Below the pieces are notes generated by a model. It saw only the letters and a program-made list of their open reading frames with translations, had not been told where the DNA came from and did not search any database. A stretch of DNA of 50,314 nucleotides from an uncultured Alphaproteobacteria bacterium (GTDB lineage Bacteria; Pseudomonadota; Alphaproteobacteria; Rhizobiales; Aestuariivirgaceae), in assembly GCA_945957365.1 (NCBI GenBank), contig CAMFKI010000025.1:1-50314 (forward strand), given 5' to 3'. Of this stretch, positions 26,901 to 35,832 are shown in pieces. The translations under genes were made by a program, and so were the position numbers. Positions within the stretch are counted from its first letter, which is position 1, and each line of letters opens with the position of its first letter.

Positions 26901-29447
26901 ATGTCCCAGATCCACCGCCAGACCCTGCAGCGCGCCCTGGCCCTGCACCAGCAGGGACAGCTGGCGCAGGCCATCCGGCAATACGACATGGTCCTGGCGC
27001 TGGACTCCGGCAATTTCGACGCCCTGCAGCTCAAGGGACTGGCCCTCTACCAATCCGGAGAGGCTCGCGTGGCGATCGATCTGCTGAACAAGGCGATCAG
27101 GCGCAAGGCCGACATGCCGCAGGTCTACAACAACCGCGGACTTGCGCAGCAGGCCTTGGGAAACCGCGCCGCGGCGCTGCAGGATTTCAGCAAGGCGATC
27201 TCCCTCGCGCCCAGTTATGCCGAGGCGCATTGCAACAAGGGCATCGTGCTGCGCGAGATGAAGCGCCTCGAGGAGGCCACGGCATGCTGCACACAGGCCC
27301 TGAAACTCAACCCGAACATGCCCGCCTTCTACAATGCGCTGGGTGTCGTGCGGTCCGACGCAGGTGACTGGACCACGGCCATGGGGCTGTTCGAAACGTC
27401 CCTCGCGCTTCAGCCGGCGGACGTCGGTGTCATCGTGAACCGCGCCAATGCGCTGCGCGAGATGAAGCGCCACGCCGAGGCCCTGGCCGGATACGATCAG
27501 GCGATCCGCCTGCAGCCGCGCCACGCCGAAGTCTACAGCAACCGGGGAAGGGTGCTGCTATCCATGGCCCGGCTGGACGAGGCGCTCGCCAGCTTCGAGA
27601 CTTCGATCATCCTTAACCCGAATTATGCCGAAGCCCACAGCGGGCGCGCCACGGTTCTCACCGAACTCAATCGTCTGGAGGAAGCTGTGGCAAGCTGCGA
27701 CAGGGCGATCGCACTCGCGCCGGACCAGCCGTCGGCCTACGCCAACCGTGGCAATGCACTCCTCAAGGGCATGCGCCCCGGGGAGGCGCTGGCGAGCTAT
27801 GATCGCGCACTGGCCCTCAGTGGTGGAACTGCCGACATCCACTGCAATCGCGCCGCCGCCCTGCTGGAATTGAATCGGGACGCAGAGGCGCTGGCGAGCT
27901 GCAATGCCGCCCTGGCCTTGCGGCCCGATCATCCCGCAGCCCATTCCGTTCGCGCCCGGGCCAACCGCGACCTGATGCATCTTGCCGACGCGGCGTCCGA
28001 CATCGCGACGCATCTGCGCCTCCAGGCGGCGGGCGATGCGGCCGAGGAGGGCCTGGCCGCGGACTGGGCCAGACTGCTCTCGGTCGACGCCATACCCGGC
28101 GTCTATGACAGCGAGGAGCACCTGCAGGAGACGCGGCGCAGGGTGGAGGACACCCTCGATGATCTGCTGTTCCGCCTCGCGGAGCCGCACACCCCGTCGG
28201 CCGCGCTCTCGCCCGTCTCGGCCTCCGCCCTCACCATGCTGACCGGCTTCTACCTCGCCTATCACCAGGAGAACGACCGCGAAACGATGCGCAAGCTGTC
28301 CACAGCCGCGCGCCGGCTTCTGGGACATGCGCAACAGGAGCCGTCGCAGCGGCGTGCAGGCGGCGGTCCGATCCGCGTCGGCATCGCGTCCCAGCGCCTG
28401 CGCAACCACAATGGCGCCAACTGGGCTTATGAGTGGTTCGCCCGGCTGCCGCGCGGCGACTACGAATTTTTCACCTATAATTTCGAGGCGCTGGAAGACG
28501 ATCTCTCGGGCAGGTTCGCAGCCCTCGGCAAGCATCGGCAGCTGAGCTTCCGTGCAACCAGCATGGCTTCCGTTCTGCAATGCATGCGGGCGGACCAGCT
28601 CGATGCGCTGATGCTGCCCGATGTCGGCATGACGCCGACGAGCCGTTTTCTCTCGCTGCACCGCATCGCTCCTCTGCAGTTCACGGCCTGGGGTCACCCC
28701 GTCACCTCGGGTTCGGCGGAAATCGACGCCTACCTGTCGAGTGACCTGATGGAGCCAGCCGAGGCGCAGGACCATTATACCGAGCGCCTCGTGCGCCTGC
28801 CGAACCTCGCGCTCTATCTCGAGGAGCGCAGCCGGCCCGGCGGCGAGACACGGAACTTCGGCCTGCCGGACGGCCGCGTGCTCTATGGCTGCCTGCAGTC
28901 GACGTACAAGTACCTGCCGCGCCACGACGGCATCTACCCGGAGATCGCGCGAGAGGTACCGGAGGCACTCTTCGTGTTCGTCGAAGGCTCGGCGGACTAC
29001 ATGACGCAAATCATGCGCCGCCGCCTGGATCGGGCCTTTGCCGCCCGCGGCCTCGATGCAGCCCGCCACGTGCTGTTTCTTCCGCGCCAGACGGGACGCG
29101 ACTTCGACGCGCTGATGCGGCAGATGCACGTGAATGTCGACAGCATCGGCTGGTCGGGCGGCAACACCAGCCTCACGGCGATCTTCTCGGGCCTGCCCCT
29201 GCTGACCATGGAAGGACGTTTCATGCGCGGGCGGCACACGTCTGCCATGTTCGCGATGATGGGCGCTGCCGAACTGGTGGCGCGGTCGCGCGAGGACTAC
29301 GTGCAGAAACTCGTCGCCATGGGTCGCGACCGGGACTACCGCAGCCACGCCGCGGAACTGATCCGCGCCAATGCCCCGCAACTGTGCCGCGATTCAAGCG
29401 TGGTCACCGCCCTCGACGGCTTTCTCAAGAGCCGCTGCGCGACATGA
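26901..29447 (+). CDS. TPR protein with GT41 (SPINDLY/OGT-like) glycosyltransferase domain
   Basis: 848-aa protein. Residues 1-400 are about ten tetratricopeptide repeats with the typical A-x2-N/Y-x-G pattern (YNNRGLAQQALGN, YSNRGRVLLSMAR, YANRGNALLKGM). The C-terminal half (about 500-840) is a GT41 domain, recognised from APLQFTAWGHPVTSGSAEIDAYLSS, LPNLALYLE and DVNVDS-like NVDSIGWSGGNTSLTA followed by GLPLLTMEG. These enzymes transfer a sugar from a nucleotide sugar to Ser/Thr; in Caulobacter a TPR-GT41 protein (FlmG) glycosylates flagellin. The start is ATG 26901; the nearest strong AAGGAGG lies about 30 nt upstream, so the true start is uncertain. No flagellin gene is in the window. Confidence 0.85.
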   Translation: MSQIHRQTLQRALALHQQGQLAQAIRQYDMVLALDSGNFDALQLKGLALYQSGEARVAIDLLNKAIRRKADMPQVYNNRGLAQQALGNRAAALQDFSKAISLAPSYAEAHCNKGIVLREMKRLEEATACCTQALKLNPNMPAFYNALGVVRSDAGDWTTAMGLFETSLALQPADVGVIVNRANALREMKRHAEALAGYDQAIRLQPRHAEVYSNRGRVLLSMARLDEALASFETSIILNPNYAEAHSGRATVLTELNRLEEAVASCDRAIALAPDQPSAYANRGNALLKGMRPGEALASYDRALALSGGTADIHCNRAAALLELNRDAEALASCNAALALRPDHPAAHSVRARANRDLMHLADAASDIATHLRLQAAGDAAEEGLAADWARLLSVDAIPGVYDSEEHLQETRRRVEDTLDDLLFRLAEPHTPSAALSPVSASALTMLTGFYLAYHQENDRETMRKLSTAARRLLGHAQQEPSQRRAGGGPIRVGIASQRLRNHNGANWAYEWFARLPRGDYEFFTYNFEALEDDLSGRFAALGKHRQLSFRATSMASVLQCMRADQLDALMLPDVGMTPTSRFLSLHRIAPLQFTAWGHPVTSGSAEIDAYLSSDLMEPAEAQDHYTERLVRLPNLALYLEERSRPGGETRNFGLPDGRVLYGCLQSTYKYLPRHDGIYPEIAREVPEALFVFVEGSADYMTQIMRRRLDRAFAARGLDAARHVLFLPRQTGRDFDALMRQMHVNVDSIGWSGGNTSLTAIFSGLPLLTMEGRFMRGRHTSAMFAMMGAAELVARSREDYVQKLVAMGRDRDYRSHAAELIRANAPQLCRDSSVVTALDGFLKSRCAT

Positions 29448-29637
29448 GGCCGTGCTTGCGCGGGTGGCCCGGCCACCCCGACCGGCCTCGCCGCCAGTGC
29501 TGGCGCAGCGGCCGGCCAGGCACCGATCGTCGCGTGAGACCAACGGGCCCGACGGCCGCCGCCTCGTCCGCAGCGAAAGCCTTCGCCTCGAAAGCGTCCA
29601 CGGCGTATGGGACGTGGCGATGAAAGGGATCCGCGCG

Positions 29638-30528
29638 ATGCATCTCCCGACGCGCCACGGCGTGGGCCCCACCTGCGTCGCGCTGCCCCCTGGCCCGTGG
29701 CCCACGGTGCTGGACTTCCTGGCCGAGCGCATGCCGCACGTCCCGCGCGAGACATGGGCCGAGCGGCTGCGCAGCCAGTCGGTGCTGAACGCCGACGGCC
29801 AGCCCGTGCCGCTCACGCAGCCCTACACGCCGCACATGCGGGTGTTCTACTACCGCCACATCGCGGACGAGCCGCAGCTGCCGGAACGGGCCCACATCGT
29901 GTTCGAAGACGACCATTTGCTGGTGGCCGACAAGCCGCACTTCATGCCGGTCACGCCCGGCGGGCAATATGTGCAGCAAAGCCTGCTCGTGCAGATGAAG
30001 AACCTGACGGGCCTTGACGAACTGGCGCCCCTGCATCGCATCGACCGCGAAACCGCGGGCCTGGTGCTGCTGGGCAAGCGCCCGGCCGACCGCGACGCCT
30101 ACCACGCGCTGTTTCGCCAGCAGCATGTCCACAAGACCTACCACGCCGTCGCCGCCTTTCGCGCCGGGCTGACGTGGCCCCGCACCCACACCAGCCGCCT
30201 GGTGACGGGCGAGCCCTTCTACCGGATGCAGGAGGTGCCGGGCGCTCCCAACAGCGAGACCCGCATCAGCCTGTTGCGCAGCGACGGCTGCCGCGCGCTG
30301 TACCGGCTGGAGCCGGTCAGCGGCAAACGCCACCAGCTGCGGGTGCACATGCTGGCACTGGGCCTGCCGCTGGAGGCCGACCTGCTTTACCCCGAGCTGC
30401 GGCGCCGGCCCGATGCACAGGACGACACCAGCCACCCCCTGCAGCTGCTGGCCCAGCGCATCGCCTTCACCGACCCGGTGACCGGCGCCGAGCGCACGTT
30501 CGAGAGCCAGCGCAGCCTGCGGTTCTAG
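29638..30528 (+). CDS. RluA-family pseudouridine synthase
   Basis: 296-aa enzyme that isomerises uridine in rRNA or tRNA. The catalytic motif HRIDRETAGLVLLGK carries Asp136 (HRxDxxTxG), HIVFEDDHLLVADKP is the first conserved strand, and SGKRHQLRVHM is the RluA-family ending motif. The start ATG 29638 has AAAGGGA about 9 nt before; an earlier ATG at 29620 is less favoured. There is no S4 domain. The protein style reminds me of pseudouridine synthases of betaproteobacteria, and it is the last gene before the island, so it may itself be a transferred gene. The 190-bp gap before it holds no recognisable feature. Confidence 0.88.
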   Translation: MHLPTRHGVGPTCVALPPGPWPTVLDFLAERMPHVPRETWAERLRSQSVLNADGQPVPLTQPYTPHMRVFYYRHIADEPQLPERAHIVFEDDHLLVADKPHFMPVTPGGQYVQQSLLVQMKNLTGLDELAPLHRIDRETAGLVLLGKRPADRDAYHALFRQQHVHKTYHAVAAFRAGLTWPRTHTSRLVTGEPFYRMQEVPGAPNSETRISLLRSDGCRALYRLEPVSGKRHQLRVHMLALGLPLEADLLYPELRRRPDAQDDTSHPLQLLAQRIAFTDPVTGAERTFESQRSLRF

Positions 30529-30579
30529 ATGGAGGAGGAGCGGCTGGCCTGCCGCCTTGGACGTGCTGAGGTTGTGAAG

Positions 30580-30600
30580 GGAATGGCGGAGAGGGAGACC
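30580..30600. other. Putative attL core
   Basis: GGAATGGCGGAG (30580-30591) followed by a purine-rich AGGGAGAC tail. The same 12 bases recur at 50227-50238, also followed by a purine-rich tail. It lies 52 nt beyond the stop of the RluA gene and about 155 nt before the integrase start. On the other strand it reads like the 3' end of a tRNA-Ser (CTCTCCGCCATTCC), but no T-arm or other tRNA part is adjacent. Confidence 0.5.
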
Positions 30601-30719
30601 TCCTCCGCCTACTCCGAGGAGTTCCAGAGCGTTCCGAGATCCCGAAGAAGCCCAGCGTTTAAGCCGCTACATTCTTCCGAGGACGTCCATTGAGTTCCGG
30701 CAAGTTCTACCCATATCTT

Positions 30720-30739
30720 GTGGGTAGAGGTGTGGGTAG
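30720..30739 (+). other. Putative integrase arm-type sites, left
   Basis: Two GTGGGTAG octamers start at 30720 and 30732, exactly 12 bp apart, with an inverted TACCCA at 30708-30713 beside them. They lie just upstream of the integrase start. The right end of the island has GTGGGTTG and GTGGGTAG at 50169 and 50181, also 12 bp apart and in the same orientation. In a circular form they would flank the attP core, as arm sites do. Confidence 0.5.
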
Positions 30740-30755
30740 GAGTTTGGCGGACACT

Positions 30756-31979
30756 ATGGGTTTCGAACTCAATCGGCTTTCCGCTCTGAAAGTTCAGAAC
30801 ACCAAGACACCGGGACGCTATGGCGACGGTGGCGGGCTATGGCTTCAGGTTTCAAAGTCTGGCACCAAATCATGGCTCTTCCGGTACACTTCCAGAGGGC
30901 GGGCACGCCAGATGGGTCTGGGCCCCATCCATACTGTTACCCTCGCCATCGCCCGCCATAAGGCAGAGGCGGCCCGCCGGCTGCTCCAGGATGGTGTCGA
31001 CCCCATCGATGAGAAGCAGGCCAGGGCGGCTTCCGAAAGGGTGCAGGCAGCCCGTGCCATGACCTTCAAGCAGTGCGCGGTGGCTTACATCGCCGCCCAC
31101 GAGGCTTCTTGGCGCAACTCCAAGCACCGAAAACAGTGGACCAACTCGCTGGGCACCTATGCATTCCCCCTGCTGGGGGACTTGCCTGTCGCGTCCATTG
31201 AAACCGACCTCATCATGAAGGTTCTGGAGCCCATCTGGCCGAAGAAGCCGGAGACTGCTTCCCGGGTCCGCATGCGAATCGAATCCGTTCTCTCTTGGGC
31301 GACTGCGCGGAGGTATCGGAGCGGTGACAACCCCGCCCGCTGGCGCGGCCACCTCGACCAGCTGCTGCCGGCACGTCGAAAGCTGAAGCGGGTGGAACAC
31401 CATCCAGCACTGCCGTATCGGGAGCTCCCATCTTTCATGGCTCGGCTGCGAGAGGAAGACGGCATCGCTGCTCGGGCACTGGAGTTCACGATCCTGACGG
31501 CCTGCCGGACCAGCGAAGCGCTTGGAGCGCGCCTGCAGGAATTCGACCTCAAGTTGGGCATCTGGACAATCCCAGGCTCACGGATGAAGGCTGGCAGAGA
31601 GCACCGGGTGGCGCTGTCCCAGAGGACCATCGAGATCGTAGAGACAGCCACTACCGAGCGTGAATACCTCTTCGCCGGTGGGGCGAAGGGGAAGCCGCTG
31701 TCCAACATGGCGATGTTGAAGCTGCTGGCCCGGATGGGTCGGGATGACCTGACGGTTCATGGCTTCCGATCGACTTTCCGAGACTGGGCAGCCGAGCAGA
31801 CAAACCACCCTCGGGACGTGGCAGAGATGGCCCTGGCGCATGTGGTTGGAGACAAGACCGAAGCTGCCTATCGTCGAGGCGACATGTTCGAGAAGCGGCG
31901 ACGGCTGGCTGAAGACTGGGCGCAGTTCTGCGTGAAGCCGTTGCCTGCAACCGCAGAAGTTGTCCCGATCCGGGGGTGA
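30756..31979 (+). CDS. P4-type tyrosine integrase
   Basis: 407-aa site-specific recombinase. The N-terminal domain (about 1-95) is the DUF4102-type arm-binding domain (TPGRYGDGGGLWLQVSKSGTKSW). A SAM-like core-binding domain (about 100-185) follows, then the catalytic domain with Arg251 (TACRTSEAL), Lys278, His335-x2-Arg338 (HGFR), His362 and nucleophile Tyr372 (EAAYRRGD). The set is complete, so the enzyme may be active. The start is ATG 30756; an upstream ORF extension to 30690 would cover the arm-type sites and is less likely. It points into the island from the left end. The gene at 31981 starts after one nucleotide and is probably cotranscribed. Confidence 0.92.
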   Translation: MGFELNRLSALKVQNTKTPGRYGDGGGLWLQVSKSGTKSWLFRYTSRGRARQMGLGPIHTVTLAIARHKAEAARRLLQDGVDPIDEKQARAASERVQAARAMTFKQCAVAYIAAHEASWRNSKHRKQWTNSLGTYAFPLLGDLPVASIETDLIMKVLEPIWPKKPETASRVRMRIESVLSWATARRYRSGDNPARWRGHLDQLLPARRKLKRVEHHPALPYRELPSFMARLREEDGIAARALEFTILTACRTSEALGARLQEFDLKLGIWTIPGSRMKAGREHRVALSQRTIEIVETATTEREYLFAGGAKGKPLSNMAMLKLLARMGRDDLTVHGFRSTFRDWAAEQTNHPRDVAEMALAHVVGDKTEAAYRRGDMFEKRRRLAEDWAQFCVKPLPATAEVVPIRG

Positions 31980-31980
31980 G

Positions 31981-32628
31981 ATGGAAGAGCTGGTGCCACA
32001 CGTTATCAAGAAGCTGTGCGATGCATTTCGCGGGCTGCCCAACGTCATGGCGGACGAGGAGAAGCTACGTGATCAAGCCAATTTCCTGGCGATGGCCGTC
32101 GAAATCAGCCGCGCCAATCATCGAGCTTCTTCGCGTCCGGGTGGAACAAGACGAGCCATCAAGCAACTTGCAGCCCTCGCGAATGAACTGGCGTCTGTCG
32201 CTAAGCGTCTGGGTGAACTTCCAGCAGAGGCCCAGAAAGCGCTGGTCGAGGCCTCCGGAGGATACGCAAAGCTCAGCCAGTTTCAGAGAGAAGTTCTAAA
32301 TTTCCATCGCGCGACCAGCTATGCCATTGGGAGTCTAGAGGCCGGAGTTCAATCCAAAGCTCTAGTAGGCCGTCGCGAGCTGAAGGTTGCCAAGGACGTA
32401 ACGAATTTGGCAGCGGCAGTGTTTGAGTCCCTCACCGGCAAGGCGGTCACCCGACGGGAAAGGTCAGGAGATACCACTGATACGCCGGAAGAAGCCGGTC
32501 CGTACGGGCCCTTCCATGACTTTCTTACTGAGGTGCTCCGGATCTTCGGTATCAAAGCGAAGGCGGATCCTATGATTAGGGATCTCATGGCGAAAACCCG
32601 GTCGGAAAAGAGCCCCTTAACACCATAA
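31981..32628 (+). CDS. Unrecognised protein in the integrase operon
   Basis: 215-aa soluble protein of mostly helical character: a central amphipathic region (RAIKQLAALANELASVAKRLGE) and a C-terminal charged tail. It starts at ATG 31981, directly after the integrase stop, with GGGGGTGAG as a possible ribosome site. I recognise no domain. Its place between integrase and AlpA-like regulator in a satellite-like module suggests a role in excision, replication or island control, but this is only positional. Confidence 0.7.
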   Translation: MEELVPHVIKKLCDAFRGLPNVMADEEKLRDQANFLAMAVEISRANHRASSRPGGTRRAIKQLAALANELASVAKRLGELPAEAQKALVEASGGYAKLSQFQREVLNFHRATSYAIGSLEAGVQSKALVGRRELKVAKDVTNLAAAVFESLTGKAVTRRERSGDTTDTPEEAGPYGPFHDFLTEVLRIFGIKAKADPMIRDLMAKTRSEKSPLTP

Positions 32629-32699
32629 GCTTTGCGGCTGGATTTCGGACATCCCTTGCATCGTTCCCGGCAGAACCGGGCCGTTCCAAGGAGATACGA

Positions 32700-32948
32700 A
32701 TGAAGCTGCATCGCAACATTATCCGTCGCACGGAGGTCCTGAAGAGGACCGGCAAGGCGACTTCCACAATCTATGAGCAGATCCGGAAGGGCCTGTTCCC
32801 CAAGCCCGTGAAGCTTGGCCCACGTTCCGTCGGCTGGGTCGAGGACGAGGTTGATGACCACGTCGCCGCGTTGATCGAGGAACGCGATCAATCTTCAGCG
32901 CCACTCGATCAGACTCACCTGACTCAAAAAGAGAACAACAAGGAGTGA
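32700..32948 (+). CDS. AlpA-family DNA-binding regulator / excisionase-like
   Basis: 82-aa MerR-like winged-helix protein. The HTH reads RRTEVLKRTGKATSTIYEQI then RKGLFPKPVKLGPRSVGW, a textbook AlpA pattern (recognition helix with STIY, wing ending in VGW), followed by a short helix EDEVDDHVAALIEER. In P4-like elements AlpA controls integrase/excision; some relatives act as excisionases. AAGGAGA lies 5 nt before the ATG. The stop overlaps a GTG in the next gene's leader, so it is in an operon with the zinc-cysteine protein and primase. Confidence 0.88.
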   Translation: MKLHRNIIRRTEVLKRTGKATSTIYEQIRKGLFPKPVKLGPRSVGWVEDEVDDHVAALIEERDQSSAPLDQTHLTQKENNKE

Positions 32949-32953
32949 TTCAA

Positions 32954-33481
32954 ATGAAACGCTTCAATCGCGCTGAGAATGACAACGTTGTTTGTTCTGA
33001 TGAAGCACATAGTGCAGTCCGCAATTGCTGCATCTGTCACAAGCCCTTTGCCGACTTCAGCTTCTACTACAACTACACGGAGACCTCTTTGGAGGCAGTT
33101 GGTGACTGTTGCGTCGAAATGCTTGGTGATGGCTTCGGAATGGGTAAACTCTACCGCCGGCATCCGCTCAAGCCCAATTCCCCCGCTCCCTGGGAGTACG
33201 ATGATTTCACGTTTTTCCTGAACCACCCGCAACGTTCCCACCGAGTGCGGAATGGGTTTGAATTGGAATATCCCGAACTCGGCAACTCCCAAACAGCAAA
33301 GGTGATTGTCCGACGCATCGCGCAGTGGTGCTTCGTCAAGGTTCTTCTGAATTCCGTCTTCAGCAAAAACGTCTCTGACGATGACGACTTCTTGCACATG
33401 ATTTTCCACATCGCGCTTGAGTTCAAGAATGAAGATCAGCTCATCTGTGAAGACATCCGCAGCTACGAGATCTCGGTTTAG
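32954..33481 (+). CDS. Unrecognised Cys-rich (possible zinc-binding) protein
   Basis: 175-aa protein. Near the N-terminus NCCICHKPFADF (Cys-x2-Cys) and, some 30 residues on, GDCCVEM suggest a small zinc ribbon. The rest has no recognised family. ATG 32954 is chosen over GTG 32945 because AAGGAG (32940-32945) is 8 nt before it. It lies between the AlpA-like regulator and the primase, 14 nt before the latter, so a role in element replication or its regulation is possible. Confidence 0.72.
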   Translation: MKRFNRAENDNVVCSDEAHSAVRNCCICHKPFADFSFYYNYTETSLEAVGDCCVEMLGDGFGMGKLYRRHPLKPNSPAPWEYDDFTFFLNHPQRSHRVRNGFELEYPELGNSQTAKVIVRRIAQWCFVKVLLNSVFSKNVSDDDDFLHMIFHIALEFKNEDQLICEDIRSYEISV

Positions 33482-33495
33482 GTGCGGAGGAAATC

Positions 33496-35832
33496 ATGGG
33501 CGCGAAACCGCACAAATCATCTTCACCGCCAAAGGATGCGATGCAACACGCGATCAAAGAGGCTCCGTCCGCAACGCCGGATGAGGTCATAGACGCCGCC
33601 AACACGGAGGTCCACACCCAAGCGCCCAACATCGAAGAGGCCCGTCGCTTCTTGACAGTCCTCTCTCCGAATGACGTCGAGTTCACGTTCCAGACGTTTG
33701 ACGACAGAAAGGAAGGTAATAAGGATGGCCTTCTCTCAAGGGTTCTCCACGGGACACTCGACAACGTCTTTCCGGTTCTTGTGAAGTTGTCGGCCAAGGG
33801 CGCCGGCATCTACGTGACCGTCAACAAGACCGACCTGAAAGGAAGAAAAGCTGAGAATATTGTTGGAGTTCGCGCACTGTTCGCAGACATGGATGGCGCT
33901 CCATCATCCAACATTCAGCGTTTTGGGCTGAAGCCGTCGATTCAGGTGGAGACGAGCCCTGGTCGCTATCATTTTTACTGGCAGGTTGCGGGCATACCAC
34001 TTGGCTCCTTCACGGCTCTCCAGAGGCGGTTGATTGCCATTTTTGAAAGCGATCCGAAACCAAAAGATCTTCCCCGTGTGATGCGCCTGCCTGGGTTCGC
34101 TCATCAGAAGTACACTCCCTTGCCGGTGACGATCGTGGCTACGACAAGTCACGCTCCATATTCCCATGATGAAATACTAGGAGCGCTACACGAAGCAGAA
34201 CAACTCTTCCAACTAACGGTTACGCAAAACTCAGAGATTGAGCCGCTAGGGAGAAATGGCAAAGGGCGCGTGGCAACCCCTTGGACGTCTAGTGTTGAGG
34301 CTCGCATTGGTCGTGCACTTTCAGTCATCTCACCTGATGACTACGAGGAGTGGCTTACAATTGGTATGGCTTTGCACTCTACGGGTTGGGGCGAGCGGGC
34401 GTTTAACCTTTGGGACGGATGGTCGAGGAGTTCCACAAAATATGAGGCGGGGGTCAGCAAGCTGAAGTGGATGAGCTTCGCTGAGGACAGGAAATTTAAG
34501 GCTGGGCGAAACCTGATCACACTTGGTTCATTATTCCATGCCGCGCGGATGCAGGACAATGACGGTAGCGCTTCAGTCACCGAAACGTTCAAGCGACTCT
34601 CAGACCTACCTCAGTTCGAGTACGACAGGTGTAGGCATGCAGAGGCTGACATGCTTGGAATTCGTGTGTCTACCCTCGACGCTGAGGTAGCGAAGCATCG
34701 CGTCGAGCCGGAAACTTCTGGTGGGTCAGGCAGACCATTTTCGATGTCACCTCCTGAACCATGGGACCTGCCCGTCTCGGGTGCGGAGCTTCTGGAGGAC
34801 ATGGTCGGTGCAATTACCAAGTACGTCTGGATGCCACGAGAATGTGCCGTTGCCGTCGCTATATGGTGTGTGTACGCCCATACATTCGAAGTCTTCCCTA
34901 CTTCGCCTCGCCTGGCGATCACGTCACCTGAGAAGCGTTGTGGGAAGACTACCTTGCTCAACGTCGTTCAGATGTTGGTACCCAAGCCTCTGCAGGCGGC
35001 TCACATCACCGCTGCAGCTGTATTCAGGACCGTCGAAGCAGTCCGACCCACGTTGCTGATTGATGAAGCCGATACCTTCATCAAGGACAACGAAGAGTTG
35101 CGTGGCGTCATCAACTCCGGTAATAGCCGAGCCGGTCAGGTGGTTCGGCTTGTAGGCGACGACCACGAGCCGCGTGCATTCTCGACATGGTGCCCGACAG
35201 CAATCGCAGCCATCGGCTCGCTTCCTGACACCATAGAGGACCGCAGCATTCCGATTTCGCTGAAGCGTCGCCGCCCGAAGGAAACGGTTCAGCGCTTTCG
35301 GTTCGACCAGGCCCCCGAGCTGATCGAGCTGTGCAGAAAGGCGTCGCGTTGGCAGCATGACAATCGGACGGTGCTCCAGGATGCCGACCCTTCAATGCCG
35401 GCCGAGTTGCACGACCGTGCAGCGGACAATTGGCGTCCACTTGTTGCCATTGCAGACCTGGCCGGGGAAGGATGGGCTGAAGTAGCAAGACAGGCGGCAG
35501 TGGCATTGTCGGTCAGCAGTTCAACTGAAGCGGAAAACCTTACACACCGGTTGCTTTCCGATATCCGCGAAATCTTTGCAGAGAAGAACGTGAAGTGTAT
35601 CGGGAGTGAAGATCTCGCTGCCGAACTGTCGAACATTTCCGGCAGCCCATGGATCACCTTGAACCGGGGCAAGGCGGTGGACTCCGGGTGGATTGCCAAG
35701 AAACTGCGCCTTTTCAGTATACGACCGGGAACGGTGCGCATCAGTACTGAAAGGACTGCCAAGGGGTACAAGTTGGAGCAGTTCACGGATGCCTTTGAGC
35801 GCTACCTGCCGCCGCTGGACGTCACACCGTAA
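33496..35832 (+). CDS. Primase-ATPase replication protein of the island
   Basis: 778-aa protein. The N-terminal region (about 45-230) looks like a RepB/AEP-type primase: FADMDG (131-134, acidic DxD), ETSPGRYHFYWQV and RVMRLPGFAHQK. A PriCT-like segment (about 265-350) includes WLTIGMALHSTGWGERAFNLWDGWS. The C-terminal half has an ATPase core with Walker A SPEKRCGKTTLL (477-488), Walker B LLIDEADTF (520-528) and the DUF3631-type ending (DTIEDRSIPISLKRR). It should initiate and unwind for replication of the excised element, as alpha protein does in P4. Its last codons and the DNA after the stop occur again, diverged, at 37379-37595. Confidence 0.85.
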   Translation: MGAKPHKSSSPPKDAMQHAIKEAPSATPDEVIDAANTEVHTQAPNIEEARRFLTVLSPNDVEFTFQTFDDRKEGNKDGLLSRVLHGTLDNVFPVLVKLSAKGAGIYVTVNKTDLKGRKAENIVGVRALFADMDGAPSSNIQRFGLKPSIQVETSPGRYHFYWQVAGIPLGSFTALQRRLIAIFESDPKPKDLPRVMRLPGFAHQKYTPLPVTIVATTSHAPYSHDEILGALHEAEQLFQLTVTQNSEIEPLGRNGKGRVATPWTSSVEARIGRALSVISPDDYEEWLTIGMALHSTGWGERAFNLWDGWSRSSTKYEAGVSKLKWMSFAEDRKFKAGRNLITLGSLFHAARMQDNDGSASVTETFKRLSDLPQFEYDRCRHAEADMLGIRVSTLDAEVAKHRVEPETSGGSGRPFSMSPPEPWDLPVSGAELLEDMVGAITKYVWMPRECAVAVAIWCVYAHTFEVFPTSPRLAITSPEKRCGKTTLLNVVQMLVPKPLQAAHITAAAVFRTVEAVRPTLLIDEADTFIKDNEELRGVINSGNSRAGQVVRLVGDDHEPRAFSTWCPTAIAAIGSLPDTIEDRSIPISLKRRRPKETVQRFRFDQAPELIELCRKASRWQHDNRTVLQDADPSMPAELHDRAADNWRPLVAIADLAGEGWAEVARQAAVALSVSSSTEAENLTHRLLSDIREIFAEKNVKCIGSEDLAAELSNISGSPWITLNRGKAVDSGWIAKKLRLFSIRPGTVRISTERTAKGYKLEQFTDAFERYLPPLDVTP

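Noticed and set aside
27558..29381. 607-codon minus-strand open frame opposite the TPR-GT41 gene
   Set aside because: The plus strand has clear TPR and GT41 motifs; the minus frame has no recognisable domain and shadow-type composition.
30580..30680. tRNA-Ser gene as the integration target
   Set aside because: The core repeat read on the minus strand resembles a tRNA-Ser 3' end, but no T-arm, anticodon arm or full cloverleaf could be found beside either copy.
30690..30755. Longer integrase start at 30690
   Set aside because: The extension would encode the GTGGGTAG arm-like repeats as protein; the family N-terminus aligns with ATG 30756.
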